Shown: positions 21,834-31,176 of the stretch, in pieces
How positions within the stretch are numbered: position 1 is the stretch's first letter
Layout of the letters: the number at the start of each line of letters is the position of its first letter
From: DAINPP01 sp963667315
Lineage (GTDB): Bacteria > Thermotogota > Thermotogae > MWEM01
Length of the DNA stretch: 64,000 nucleotides
Direction of reading: 5' to 3'
Assembly: GCA_963667315.1 (NCBI GenBank)
Contig: OY763325.1
Coordinates: forward strand, 2,480,001 to 2,544,000
Notes under the pieces: model-generated
Told to the model about the DNA's origin: nothing
Database searches by the model: none
The model's input: the letters and a program-made list of their open reading frames with translations, nothing else
Translations under genes and position numbers: made by a program

Positions 21834-23178
21834 TTGGTGTCCCTCCTATAATCTCAACTGTGCTAATCCATTCTCCCGTGCTTTTCTTCCAAGTTGCGTT
21901 TGACGAATAGACCCTGCCACCGTATTTTGTATCACCGGCCTTGAAGTTCTGAGAAAAAGTTGCGTTGATCTTTGATTTATTCTGTTTCCACCAGTGGATC
22001 CGTTTCGCAAGTTTATCCGGAACTGATTCAGAAGCTATGTTGTAATACGTCTGAGAAGTCACAAGATCAGATGTACCGGCCTCTTCTACTTCAAAATAAT
22101 CTCCTGTTGCTGTGACATCTGCATCAAGTAACAGGTACCATCTGGCCAGTTCTTTTCTTGCATTTCTTTCTATTGTACTTAAGAAAGCATTTGAATCAAC
22201 TGTAGTTCCAGCTACGATGATGATATGCAATTCGATATTCAATTCATGGAGATTGTCATCTGCATACAAGAAGATTTCTCTCGCTGAAATATCCAAACCA
22301 TCATAGGCAGCATACTCCTCAGGAGGATTATTGATGTGCAGATCGTCGCCGGATATACTCCCCGAAATGAAGTTGTAAACACCAGTTGTATCCTTTACAA
22401 GATCAATCTCGAAATCTTCGAATTCAACTGATGTGGTACCAAGAATTTCGGCGTATGTTGTTGTAAGACCTTCGCCATTATCGATCTCGAAGGTATTTAA
22501 CAACTCAATTGACCAAGCTGATTCCTGTACAGATACATATTTGTTGTCGATAACAGCTGAGTAAAACGGCTTGTTGTACACTCCATTCACCCTCGTTCCG
22601 GTTGGATCCGATTCCTCTTCAATGTATTCGTATTCTTCGAGGTTTGCATCTCCTGTTGTCAGATCAGGCTCCGTTATTCTTCCGGCATAAGTAGTGATAT
22701 CTTCGAATGTAATGATCTTCGTATCGTGATGCAGGACCGGGAAAAGCCCTAGAATGTCTCCAAGGTCCTTGATCATCTGAGTAAGTGTGCCGTCACTGTC
22801 ATACTGCCTGATCTTCGTTGCATCTGAATGTTGTATTGTCCAGGGAGATATCTTTTCGTTGATATCCGCAATCATCTCATTGACTTCTTTCCCAGACCAT
22901 TCAAAAAAGTGATACGAGAAAGTTTCTGTCCATAAAGCAGGTTCATTTTCAGCTGTGTAAGTAAATTCGAATTTAGGCCCGGATGCGGCCTTTGCGTAAT
23001 ACTTCTTTTTGACCGTTTTCACCTTCGCTGTTATCCCATCGACAGTTACTTCCGAACCTTTAGAATAGCTTTTTTCAAAGCCTTTTTCTATAATGGTGAT
23101 AGCTGCCGGAGACAAATTCATCTCTGTTTTCAGTGCAACGGAAACAAGTCCGCTTTTTGAATAATCTATTTCTGCCAT
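21817..23178 (-). CDS. Phage tail/baseplate hub-like protein
   Basis: 453 residues. ATG at 23178 follows GGTGATGAT; a TTG at 23214 is less likely. Beta-rich N-terminus, then a segment (about 160-300) like hub proteins that follow the tape measure gene. The position directly after the tape measure supports this. No peptidase motif seen. Confidence 0.55.
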   Translation of the reverse strand: MAEIDYSKSGLVSVALKTEMNLSPAAITIIEKGFEKSYSKGSEVTVDGITAKVKTVKKKYYAKAASGPKFEFTYTAENEPALWTETFSYHFFEWSGKEVNEMIADINEKISPWTIQHSDATKIRQYDSDGTLTQMIKDLGDILGLFPVLHHDTKIITFEDITTYAGRITEPDLTTGDANLEEYEYIEEESDPTGTRVNGVYNKPFYSAVIDNKYVSVQESAWSIELLNTFEIDNGEGLTTTYAEILGTTSVEFEDFEIDLVKDTTGVYNFISGSISGDDLHINNPPEEYAAYDGLDISAREIFLYADDNLHELNIELHIIIVAGTTVDSNAFLSTIERNARKELARWYLLLDADVTATGDYFEVEEAGTSDLVTSQTYYNIASESVPDKLAKRIHWWKQNKSKINATFSQNFKAGDTKYGGRVYSSNATWKKSTGEWISTVEIIGGTPSEQQN

Positions 23179-23188
23179 ATCATCACCA

Positions 23189-25909
23189 TCAATCGTATAA
23201 GAGAGAGTTTTCAAGTGTCGATGTCATATTTAGTCCCAACGAACTCCACTGCTTCATAAAACTTTCCTTATTGAGATCCAGCACTATCTGTACCCTGTGC
23301 TTTGTGATATTGGATCCAATCACATTGATCTCAGGTACCGTGAGATTTCTTCTCTTTGTAAGCTGTTCTGCGATCTTTTCCAGTTCTTCTGTTTTCCATT
23401 CAGGCTTGATCTGAACGCCGTAATCCTTGAACTTGTTGAGTTCTTCGCTCATCTTTTCAGAACCGGACTTCACACCATCAACAACGCCTGACATGTCTAC
23501 GTTGGTACCGGTTATTTCGCTGACCATATCCGTCCACCAGGCCATGTCGATTTGTTCGCCAAGTTTTTTCATTTCTTCTGGAATTTTACCGGTTGAGTCG
23601 TAGACAGTGTTCAGAAGGCTTTCCATTTGGAGTTTGAGTTGGGTTTCGGCGATATCCATTTGCATATCTTCGCTGATCATATTAGTGAGATCTGCTCCAA
23701 GCTTATCAAAAGAAATACCCATTTTATTGAGATTCATTGTGTCAAGGAGTTTTTGTATATCTTGAACATCTTGTTCGATATCCTGTCTTACTCCGGCTAA
23801 TGGTCCAGAAGCTTTTCCTTCCTCGTCCGTTTCGTTCCATAATTGGGAAATAGCGGTAGTGACTTTTTCAACACCTTCGTTCGCTTTATCCGCTGCGCTT
23901 TGTAATTGTTGTTCGACAACATTTTCTATTTTTTCGAAAGACACAACAAACGACTCGGTATCAGGATCCCATACCGTTTCAATATTGAATTCGTCATCAA
24001 ATTGGCTGAATCGTTTTCCAGCATCTTTCGCTGTCGAAGCAAGACTATCGAGATTCGCTTTCACCACTTCTGAGGCTCCGGAAGTTGCTTTTACAACATT
24101 ATCCATCTTTTGGGCGAAAGATGCTGTATCTGCTGAAATAGCAGCCGAAAGATCCAGTTTCACGTCGTCGCTCAAATCAAAACCGCTTCGAAACTCGCTG
24201 ATAAAATGATTATATGTATCTTGGATTTCACCAGAAACATTGTTTTTCTCGTTGAATTCGACCATGAATTCAGGTGTTATCATCCCGTTTACAACAAAAT
24301 CCAGAGCTTCCGATTTTGCCATGTCGCCAGTTTCAGCTACAGCCTCGGCGAGAGAATTGATATATTTTTCAAGATCAGGCATCTGAACTCTAACCTGAGA
24401 AAGAGCTATCATAGTCTGATTAAGCTCACCGGTTGCAAGTGCGGTTTCTCGGATGTTTTTAGCATCAGAGAATAATTTGATATCTAATCCTACAAGAGCA
24501 GTGGCAGCCGCTCCAAGAGCTACGACACCGGTACCAAGACCAGCAGCGGCGGCTCCAGCAAATCCGAAAAACGTTCCAATTTTAGTTACAACATTTAGCA
24601 ATTTCATTCCACCACTTAGAACTTGACCGCCAAGCCCTACAACGAGCGCAGCTCCCATCGCTTGAACAATCCCCTTGACAAGGTCCGCTTCAATTCCGAG
24701 GTCTTTGAAAAAACCAGAAATTTCCTGTAACGGTTTAACCATTCCTTCAAAAGCTTCAATCACAGCCGGACCAACATCGTAGGCTATGTTTTTCATGCTT
24801 TGTACAATCTTATTCCATTTTGTTCCATCAGCTTCATTTATAGCTTTTGCCATTTCAGCTGCTTTTCCGGTGGCTGCTTCTGCCCCGTCAATAATTTCCC
24901 CCAAAGCTTCCGAGCCAATAGCCATAAGGTTCTGGAAAGCGGTAAAAGATTCTTTGCCAAAAATAGTAACTAATTGCTTTGCACTTGGTTCAGCCTCCTC
25001 GAAAATCTTTACAATACCATCTATTCTGGTTTTCTTCGGATCTATTTCGGCCATAGAGATGTTTAATTGATCTAAAGCTTCTTTTGCTGGCCCAGCAGCG
25101 GTACCAACTTGCAGAAGAATATTTCTGAATGCGGTACCTCCAATTTCACCAATTTGACCTGCATCGGCTAACACCATAGCAGCAGCAGCGACTTCCTCAA
25201 TGCTTTTACCGAAAGACCCAGCTGTTGCCCCAGCTTGTCTGAAGAAAGAGTCCATTGATGAAAGATCATTTGCCGAATTGCTTATACCGTAAGCTAAAAC
25301 ATCACTGGCTTTTCCGGCCTGTTCGGCACTCATGCTGAATTGTCCCATGATTGAGTTTATTGTTCGAACGGCTTGTTCCATATTGGACATTGTCCCGATC
25401 GACAAATTCATTGTAGAATCAAAAAGGGTCATATCTTCAGTGATTTTTTGGTTCGCAGACCCGATATAATAAACACCTTTTGCTATATCCACAGCGCCTT
25501 TTCCTGTTGCCGCTGCGGCAGATTTAACAATAGCTTCCATTTCTTTTACTTCTTTGGAAGTTGCTTTAACCATAGCGCCTGCGCTTGCCATAGTTGTGTT
25601 GAAACCTGCGTAATCATCTGCGATTGCAGCGGAACCGAATATTCCACCGGCACCAAATGTCAATAGTTTTTTTGAAAACGCTGCAATACTTTTTGACGCT
25701 CTATCTATAACCGATACTGTATTACTCACTTTTCTATTAACACCATTCATAGCGGTGCTAAAGTTATTGAAGCTGCCAACCATCCCATTTGCTGCATTTG
25801 ATCCTGCTGCACCTAATGCGTTGAATTCTCTTGTAACGCCCCTTACACTTTGAGTAGCTTGATCAATCGCCTGAATAACAATCTCAACTTTCTCACTCAA
25901 ATCTCTCAC
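23189..25909 (-). CDS. Phage tail tape measure protein
   Basis: 906 residues, the longest phage gene. The N-terminus resembles TP901-type tape measures (AGFNTTMASAGAMVKATSKE, IEEVAAAAMVLADAGQIG). A hydrophobic stretch rich in Gly/Ala follows at about 430-490. It sets tail length and passes through the tail tube on infection. The GTG start overlaps the stop of the frameshifted chaperone (GTGA), which supports it. Confidence 0.88.
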   Translation of the reverse strand: MRDLSEKVEIVIQAIDQATQSVRGVTREFNALGAAGSNAANGMVGSFNNFSTAMNGVNRKVSNTVSVIDRASKSIAAFSKKLLTFGAGGIFGSAAIADDYAGFNTTMASAGAMVKATSKEVKEMEAIVKSAAAATGKGAVDIAKGVYYIGSANQKITEDMTLFDSTMNLSIGTMSNMEQAVRTINSIMGQFSMSAEQAGKASDVLAYGISNSANDLSSMDSFFRQAGATAGSFGKSIEEVAAAAMVLADAGQIGEIGGTAFRNILLQVGTAAGPAKEALDQLNISMAEIDPKKTRIDGIVKIFEEAEPSAKQLVTIFGKESFTAFQNLMAIGSEALGEIIDGAEAATGKAAEMAKAINEADGTKWNKIVQSMKNIAYDVGPAVIEAFEGMVKPLQEISGFFKDLGIEADLVKGIVQAMGAALVVGLGGQVLSGGMKLLNVVTKIGTFFGFAGAAAAGLGTGVVALGAAATALVGLDIKLFSDAKNIRETALATGELNQTMIALSQVRVQMPDLEKYINSLAEAVAETGDMAKSEALDFVVNGMITPEFMVEFNEKNNVSGEIQDTYNHFISEFRSGFDLSDDVKLDLSAAISADTASFAQKMDNVVKATSGASEVVKANLDSLASTAKDAGKRFSQFDDEFNIETVWDPDTESFVVSFEKIENVVEQQLQSAADKANEGVEKVTTAISQLWNETDEEGKASGPLAGVRQDIEQDVQDIQKLLDTMNLNKMGISFDKLGADLTNMISEDMQMDIAETQLKLQMESLLNTVYDSTGKIPEEMKKLGEQIDMAWWTDMVSEITGTNVDMSGVVDGVKSGSEKMSEELNKFKDYGVQIKPEWKTEELEKIAEQLTKRRNLTVPEINVIGSNITKHRVQIVLDLNKESFMKQWSSLGLNMTSTLENSLLYD

Positions 25910-26378
25910 CCCCTTCCTGCACGCAACATCTGCAACATTTGAGCTGTCTTATAAGGGGTATCCCACCCCCATGGATCTTCTCTTTCCGCAACATCTCCCA
26001 AGTACGCTAAACGTTTGGGGTCTGTTCTGTAAAATTTACCTCATCATTCCCGAGGAAATTCGTTCTGTTGAAAGCTCCAAGTATCAGGAACATGATGATT
26101 GGATTCAACTCTTGAATATTTTTCTTTGTCGGTTTTTCTTCCAGTGACCATTCTGTGATGGATCCTGCAATCATTCCAAGGTACTCGTCAAAACCATCTT
26201 TGTTCTTTCCATTTCCAAGTTTCTTGATTGCGTTCTGACCAGTCAACGACGCGGTCATAAATTCTGGATTGTCAATAAAAAAAGCCAGCATCTTTTGTTT
26301 CGATACCGGCTTCATCGTCACTGTGATCGTTCCGAGTTCGTGTTTCACCTCGGAATCAGGATTTAAAAACATTTTCAT
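25906..26378 (-). CDS. Frameshifted tail assembly chaperone (long form)
   Basis: A -1 shift at AAATTTT (26031-26037) joins the 123-aa frame to a second one encoding YRTDPKRLAYLGDVAERE...DPWGWDT... and ending at 25906. Total about 157 residues. The extension has no start of its own, reads like the usual chaperone extension, and ends in GTGA overlap with the tape measure gene. Confidence 0.78.
26007..26378 (-). CDS. Tail assembly chaperone (short form)
   Basis: 123 residues. ATG overlaps the stop of the tail tube gene (TAATG). Position between tail tube and tape measure is where siphoviruses keep their gpG-like chaperone, which coats the tape measure before tube assembly. Makes the long form by frameshifting. 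Confidence 0.75.
   Translation of the reverse strand: MKMFLNPDSEVKHELGTITVTMKPVSKQKMLAFFIDNPEFMTASLTGQNAIKKLGNGKNKDGFDEYLGMIAGSITEWSLEEKPTKKNIQELNPIIMFLILGAFNRTNFLGNDEVNFTEQTPNV
26031..26037 (-). promoter_or_regulatory. Slippery site for -1 frameshift
   Basis: A-AAT-TTT read in the zero frame, a canonical X-XXY-YYZ heptamer; slipping one base back gives AAA-TTT-TAC and enters the extension frame. Confidence 0.75.
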
Positions 26379-27088
26379 TACGTACCACTTCCCAGTGTGA
26401 TTATTTTGATTGTTCTTTTGAATTTCACAACTCCATCGACTTCTGCTCCTTGTTCAACTTTTGTGACTTTTCCGGTACCGGCAATATTAAGACCACCTGC
26501 AACAACTGAGAAGTCTACCGTTCCGGTTGTTGTAATTCTGTCCGTTGCCGCTTCTGATGTTGTACACACAAACGTTCCATCAAAACTTTTAAAAGAGGTC
26601 CCATCGTCTGTAGGAACCCCCGTTTCATCATATGTATGTTCCAAATCCCAGGAAGCATCAAGAGAGAAATCAATAATTCCGGCAGATGCGCCATCAGCCG
26701 ATATAGTACACGCTTCCAGGAATATAGGTTCACCTGGATCTGTCGGAACTGCTCCAGTAGTTCCACTCTTCCCTTCAACACTTGCTCTGAATTCGACAAT
26801 ACTGTTTGAGGATCCAGAACAGCTGAATGATTTTAAGAAGCCAGCAACATTTATTCCATCTGCTTTGACGTTACAGGCTACCTTATCTGTATGTGTAAGG
26901 GTGATTGTGGTTGCAGCTGTAACATCACCACTTATTTCCCCAGACCACAATTTATTACTTCCGACGACTTTTATGAAATTCGGAAGGCCTTTTCGCGTCT
27001 CTGATTGGGATTCAATAGCGCCGGAAACATTCCTTACAAGCCCATTGATACCCCACGCAAAGGATGCATCTATTACACTTCTTGCCAT
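26378..27088 (-). CDS. Major tail (tube) protein
   Basis: 236 residues, Ser/Thr/Gly-rich and beta-rich with no charged helices. Layout WSGEISGDVTAATTITL and a C-terminal beta region match phage tail tube subunits. Placed between the tail terminator and chaperone genes. ATG after AGGTGAAT. Confidence 0.72.
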   Translation of the reverse strand: MARSVIDASFAWGINGLVRNVSGAIESQSETRKGLPNFIKVVGSNKLWSGEISGDVTAATTITLTHTDKVACNVKADGINVAGFLKSFSCSGSSNSIVEFRASVEGKSGTTGAVPTDPGEPIFLEACTISADGASAGIIDFSLDASWDLEHTYDETGVPTDDGTSFKSFDGTFVCTTSEAATDRITTTGTVDFSVVAGGLNIAGTGKVTKVEQGAEVDGVVKFKRTIKIITLGSGT

Positions 27089-27098
27089 TTATATTCAC

Positions 27099-27515
27099 CT
27101 ACCTTGTAGTAAAACAATTAAAATCAACTGATGCCCCAAAAATGACATCATTCTCATCTCCGTATTCCTCAAACCAGTTTATTCTTTCAAACTGCAACCA
27201 AGGGGTCTTTGATCCTACCGGGAACTTATACTGATTCAATTTCTCATCACAAATATCTGAAAGATCCAGCAGTTCAAAATATTTTTTCTGCATGGCTTCT
27301 CTGATCATCGCTTGCGCTACTATCAGAATTGACACTGGAATAACCCTGTAACCTTTACTTTTCAAAGCGTGTTCAGCAGTTTCTTGTCCCATCGCTATGA
27401 CTGCAATGGGGTAGTTTAAAACAGCTTCTGAAAATTCCGGTTCATAGACATAGACCGGGATGTTCAGCTCTGTTTTCACCTTTTCTTGAATAGCTGAGAT
27501 AATTTCTTTCCTCAT
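27099..27515 (-). CDS. Tail terminator-like protein
   Basis: 138 residues of alpha/beta make-up (IPVYVYEPEF, NYPIAVIAMGQET). Position before the tube gene fits the protein that caps the tail tube and joins it to the head. ATG after AGGTGATT. Confidence 0.6.
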   Translation of the reverse strand: MRKEIISAIQEKVKTELNIPVYVYEPEFSEAVLNYPIAVIAMGQETAEHALKSKGYRVIPVSILIVAQAMIREAMQKKYFELLDLSDICDEKLNQYKFPVGSKTPWLQFERINWFEEYGDENDVIFGASVDFNCFTTR

Positions 27516-27519
27516 ATAA

Positions 27520-27984
27520 TCACCTTAGAATGAAATTCTTTAAAATTTCTCTTATGTGGCGCATGCTCTTATCATCAAAAGGCGGGATGTTTCTATCCTC
27601 TGAATCAGGCATAAATTTTCTCGCAGGAAGAGGATCAATACCTTCTTGATGAGCAGCTGCGTATTTTAAACTCGTATAAACCCTTGCACTGTAATTTGTC
27701 GTTCTGCGGTGGAAAGAATTTATTAAACCATTTCCGTGAGAACGAATAAGAATTTTGTCAGTATATCCGTGGGCTGCTTTCCATTTAGCATATATCGGCG
27801 ATAAAGGTGCAAATTTCTTTGGTCTGCCACCTTCGTCAATATTCTCAATAACAACTTTTTTAGCATAATTCCCCACTTGTTGCCATGCAGGTTTCATATT
27901 TTTTGTTTTGTTCAGGATTCTTTTCAAGCGTCTTCTCGCTTTCGCGTCATCCACATCAGCAGTAATATCTATCTTGAAAATCAT
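27520..27984 (-). CDS. Phage virion morphogenesis protein (Mu gpG/HK97 gp10-like)
   Basis: 154 residues. ATG at 27984 overlaps the upstream stop (ATGA). RPKKFAPLSPIYAKWK and SARVYTSLKYAAAHQEGIDP...PARKFMP are the family blocks (the HxxG and PxRxF region). Works in head-tail joining or tail assembly. Confidence 0.8.
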   Translation of the reverse strand: MIFKIDITADVDDAKARRRLKRILNKTKNMKPAWQQVGNYAKKVVIENIDEGGRPKKFAPLSPIYAKWKAAHGYTDKILIRSHGNGLINSFHRRTTNYSARVYTSLKYAAAHQEGIDPLPARKFMPDSEDRNIPPFDDKSMRHIREILKNFILR

Positions 27985-28361
27985 CTCTCGAACTCCCATG
28001 CTGGTTCTCCGGATGCACAGACTTCGACATTTCCGTTCTGTGATTTATCCTGAGAAGCTTGTCCTGTTGTTCTTCTGACAGTATCGAGTAATAGTTTCTC
28101 CTCTTCGTTGGCCTTGTCATACTTCCCCATCTGTCGCCATGCCTGAACCATTACATATCTGGCCGAGAATATCCTCATCTTTTCAGGGTCCGATATGTTG
28201 GGGTTTAAACCTCGGATAATCGTTACAGCATCATCCAAAGCCTGTTGAACAGCGTCATCATCCATTGAACCGTCATTCGAATAGTCAAAAAGCACTTCTC
28301 TGAGAATCTTTGGGCAGTACTTTTTGAATCCCTCAACGCTCAGATATGGATTATTTGCCAT
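27981..28361 (-). CDS. DUF1320/Mu gp36-like head-tail connector
   Basis: 126 residues. YLSVEGFKKYCPK and DDAVQQALDDAVTIIRGLN fit the helical DUF1320 adaptor. Followed by coupled genes for head-tail joining. ATG after TGGAGGTG. Confidence 0.72.
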   Translation of the reverse strand: MANNPYLSVEGFKKYCPKILREVLFDYSNDGSMDDDAVQQALDDAVTIIRGLNPNISDPEKMRIFSARYVMVQAWRQMGKYDKANEEEKLLLDTVRRTTGQASQDKSQNGNVEVCASGEPAWEFER

Positions 28362-28379
28362 GTTTCACCTCCAATAAAA

Positions 28380-28402
28380 AAGGACACCGTAACGGTGTCC
28401 TT
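28380..28402 (-). terminator. Terminator after the 137-aa gene
   Basis: AAGGACACCG-N3-CGGTGTCCTT then TTTTATTGG on the minus strand. Confidence 0.82.
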
Positions 28403-28474
28403 GAAATTATCCTCATTAAAATGCGTAATTAAAACTTATAAATTCAAATTTACTTCATAGAATGAAGATTAGAG

Positions 28475-28888
28475 CTATTTTGCAGTGTATACTTTCTTTT
28501 CCTCATCCCAGAAGACTTTGAGTTTTCCATCTTTGATAGCCTGAAAATGCCACCACCATCTCTCTTTTGGTTCACTTTTATCATCTCCGAGGGCTGAAAA
28601 TAAATCACAAGTAGCATCTATATCTTTCAACAACAATTCATCTATTGCTTTCAACCTCATCTTTTCCTCATCGGGATAAGTTGGGAATTTATGATGAATG
28701 ATATCTCTGTCACTTTGTATTGAGCTAACATCACAAGGTGGATACAAATGACCACCTTCAATGCCAAAATTTTCCCATGAACTTTTCTTAAAATCTGAAA
28801 TGATTTTTATTTGATATGTTTCAATGACATCATAATCATAACCTTCGTAGTCATAATCGTCATTTTCGTGTTCATAAATTTTCGGCAT
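28475..28888 (-). CDS. Hypothetical protein, possible cargo gene in the head-tail region
   Basis: 137 residues, acidic, beginning MPKIYEHENDDYDYEGYDYD, with RWWWHFQAIKDGKLKVFWDEEKK near the end. Unlike the structural genes around it. It has terminators on both sides and a 160-base AT-rich upstream region, so it is a separate transcription unit. No function recognised. ATG follows AAAGGGGGG. Confidence 0.6.
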   Translation of the reverse strand: MPKIYEHENDDYDYEGYDYDVIETYQIKIISDFKKSSWENFGIEGGHLYPPCDVSSIQSDRDIIHHKFPTYPDEEKMRLKAIDELLLKDIDATCDLFSALGDDKSEPKERWWWHFQAIKDGKLKVFWDEEKKVYTAK

Positions 28889-29030
28889 CTCATAACCCCC
28901 CTTTCTATAAACAAAGGTTTTCGTTCTTCCTTCTTTTGATGTAAATACAGATAATATCGACTTAATCTTCTGACATCAGTATACAATATTCTATGTTAGA
29001 TTTCTTACTCTTGATACAACTTTCTCTTTA

Positions 29031-29047
29031 AAAAGGAGCTGAAGCTC
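29031..29047 (-). terminator. Terminator after capsid gene
   Basis: GAGCT-TC-AGCTC then CTTTTTAAA on the minus strand; short stem. Confidence 0.55.
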
Positions 29048-29051
29048 TTTA

Positions 29052-30155
29052 TCAGGATAATGTGACATTCTGTATTCTCAACCCTCTGATATCTTCGAGC
29101 CAAGTGAGGAATCTTGACTGGTGATAAATCATCATTGAGTCATACGTTTCGGTATCATAACTTTCCCAGCTAACAACTTCTACAGGAAGAGAAACTCTGC
29201 TTTTGTTGAACATTTTATAGATATTGCACCATGAGTATCTGAACGAGGAGAAATTAATGTAAATGATCTTTCCCTTATTTGCGCTTTCCTGTTTGATGTA
29301 TTTCACTCTTTCTTCACCAACGGTGTATTCACCGATGTATTTCTCGACAGAAGGAATGGCCCCTTTTTCCCAACTGAAAGAACTTTTGAAATTCCCCTTC
29401 ACTTTACGCTCCATGCCGACAGCACCGAGCATTTGTTTGTTAATATATTTGTCTAACTTTGTGTTCGAGAAAAACTTATCCATAACGTTCGGGGTCACAA
29501 TGACGAGATCAGGTGCAAAACCCTGAGCGCTCATATCTTCACAGATATCATTCATATCTTTGTACACATCTGTGGTATTTGCTAAAGAATAATTCTCAAC
29601 TGTCACTCCTGGTTCGTATTTTACCTTCCCCTTCACTTTGTTGGTGATCGGGTCTTTGATGTCATACTCACATTTACCATCTGCGATGAGATCCGCCGCC
29701 TGTTTCTGCCTCGCTCTTATCCTTCTGTTGTTCATTGCAACTACTCTTCTTTGTTTGTAACTTTCTGCGTTATCTTGGAAATACTGACCGGTATTCGGTA
29801 GCTGAATTATTCCAGGCAAAAGTTCAGTGTTTGTCGCTGCCTCTTCTGCTTCAATCGGTTCAGACTCATAAACCTGAAACGGTGATATCTTCACAGCTGT
29901 CAATCCAAATTCGGTCTTTCTTCTATCCGGTTCTTTCTGTTTCGGAGAACCAATATTCGCAACTTCCGCTTTGCTCTTTGAGACAAGAACTTGAATATCT
30001 CCCGGTACCTGTCCATTAACTTGAGCAGGGCTGTTGATAATTCTTGCAAAAAGTTCGTTATCTGCATACATTGGATTCAATTTATGACAAAAATGTGTCC
30101 AATACTGCAATCCTTGCTGAAAATCCATATCTTGTGGTGTATTCTGTACTGGCAT
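29052..30155 (-). CDS. Major capsid protein
   Basis: 367 residues, alpha/beta, similar in layout to lambda gpE-type capsid proteins: LPGIIQLPNTGQYFQDN, then Ala/Arg-rich helix (RRIRARQKQAADLIADGK), and GFAPDLVIVTPNVMDKF. Follows the protease-scaffold and decoration genes in the standard head order. ATG after GGAGGTAG. Confidence 0.8.
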   Translation of the reverse strand: MPVQNTPQDMDFQQGLQYWTHFCHKLNPMYADNELFARIINSPAQVNGQVPGDIQVLVSKSKAEVANIGSPKQKEPDRRKTEFGLTAVKISPFQVYESEPIEAEEAATNTELLPGIIQLPNTGQYFQDNAESYKQRRVVAMNNRRIRARQKQAADLIADGKCEYDIKDPITNKVKGKVKYEPGVTVENYSLANTTDVYKDMNDICEDMSAQGFAPDLVIVTPNVMDKFFSNTKLDKYINKQMLGAVGMERKVKGNFKSSFSWEKGAIPSVEKYIGEYTVGEERVKYIKQESANKGKIIYINFSSFRYSWCNIYKMFNKSRVSLPVEVVSWESYDTETYDSMMIYHQSRFLTWLEDIRGLRIQNVTLS

Positions 30156-30166
30156 TCTCTACCTCC

Positions 30167-30691
30167 TTATACTGCCGGTCTCGAACCGGATACTTTTGTT
30201 GTTGGTTTGATGAATATTCCGTTTGATGCTGCGTTCGCGATAACCTGATCAGTGAGCGTGCAGCCATTGATATCGATGCTGTTGTACTCACCGAAGACCA
30301 TACACTCTGCGCCGTCAGGATCCTGTCCGAGGATCATATCTTCAAGAAGAATCGCGGTGATATCCCCTTCGAAAACATCCATGCTCCAGGAATAAGTTGT
30401 TCCTTCTGCAGGTGCAACATCGAAAACGATCTTATGTGTATCCTTGTCATAACTCCATCCCGATACAACCGGATCTCCGGCTGCATCTTTCAATACGACC
30501 GACTCATAGTTTTCATTCGTCTGACCGGTCGCAAACTCTGTATCTCCACCTGCCGTTCCGGTAATTTCTCCTATTGCCTGAGTAAGCGCCGGTTTCACCT
30601 TTCCTTCTTTTGCGTCGAAAGTCATCAGCAGACCTGTTGATCTGATTGCTGATACATCGCAAGAAAACATGTGTAGAATTCTATCCCTCAC
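30167..30691 (-). CDS. Head decoration-like protein
   Basis: 174 residues, beta-rich, with phrases like DAAGDPVVSGWSYDKDTHKI. Position between scaffold and capsid is typical for decoration or head-stabilising proteins. GTG start after GGAGGTGAG. Function by position only. Confidence 0.55.
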   Translation of the reverse strand: MRDRILHMFSCDVSAIRSTGLLMTFDAKEGKVKPALTQAIGEITGTAGGDTEFATGQTNENYESVVLKDAAGDPVVSGWSYDKDTHKIVFDVAPAEGTTYSWSMDVFEGDITAILLEDMILGQDPDGAECMVFGEYNSIDINGCTLTDQVIANAASNGIFIKPTTKVSGSRPAV

Positions 30692-30693
30692 AA

Positions 30694-31176
30694 TTACTCA
30701 CCTCCATTAAATCTCGCGGCATCTGCCTGAGCTTTCTTTGCGATATCTGAAAGCTGTACTCCATTATTCGGATTTTCCTGACCATCTTCCCCGCCTGTCT
30801 GCTGTGAAAGATCAACCTTTCCGACGGTCTGGAGAACACCTTCAGCAAATGCTTTTGTCTTCTCAAACCCTTCGGTTCGCATCTTTTCTGAGAATTTTTT
30901 TACTGTTGTAGGAAGAATTCCCGCGTTGATCTGTGCGGTTTCCCAGACCTGGATGTTCTGGGTTTCAACATCGTTTGAGAGTTTCTTTACAATCTTCTCG
31001 GATTCTGAAAGCTTTGTTTTTGTCTCAGTGAGTTCGGTTTCTGTCGTTTCTTTCGCAGCTTTCGTTTCGTTGAGTTCCTTCTGAGTTTCAGCGAGTTTTG
31101 TTTTCGTTTCACCCAACTCTTTCTTTGCGTCTGATAGCTCTTTCTTCATGTTTTCATACAGTTCCTTGTACTCCAT
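30694..31176 (-). CDS. Internal scaffold product
   Basis: In-frame ATG at 31176 (MEYKELYENMKKEL) preceded by AAAGGAGATGG, a far better ribosome site than the full-length gene's. It would yield a 160-residue scaffold alone, as with Mu I and Z. Confidence 0.6.
   Translation of the reverse strand: MEYKELYENMKKELSDAKKELGETKTKLAETQKELNETKAAKETTETELTETKTKLSESEKIVKKLSNDVETQNIQVWETAQINAGILPTTVKKFSEKMRTEGFEKTKAFAEGVLQTVGKVDLSQQTGGEDGQENPNNGVQLSDIAKKAQADAARFNGGE

Noticed and set aside
26397..27131. 244-codon plus-strand frame
   Set aside because: Antisense shadow of the tail tube gene; composition reflects the complement of a Ser/Thr-rich protein.
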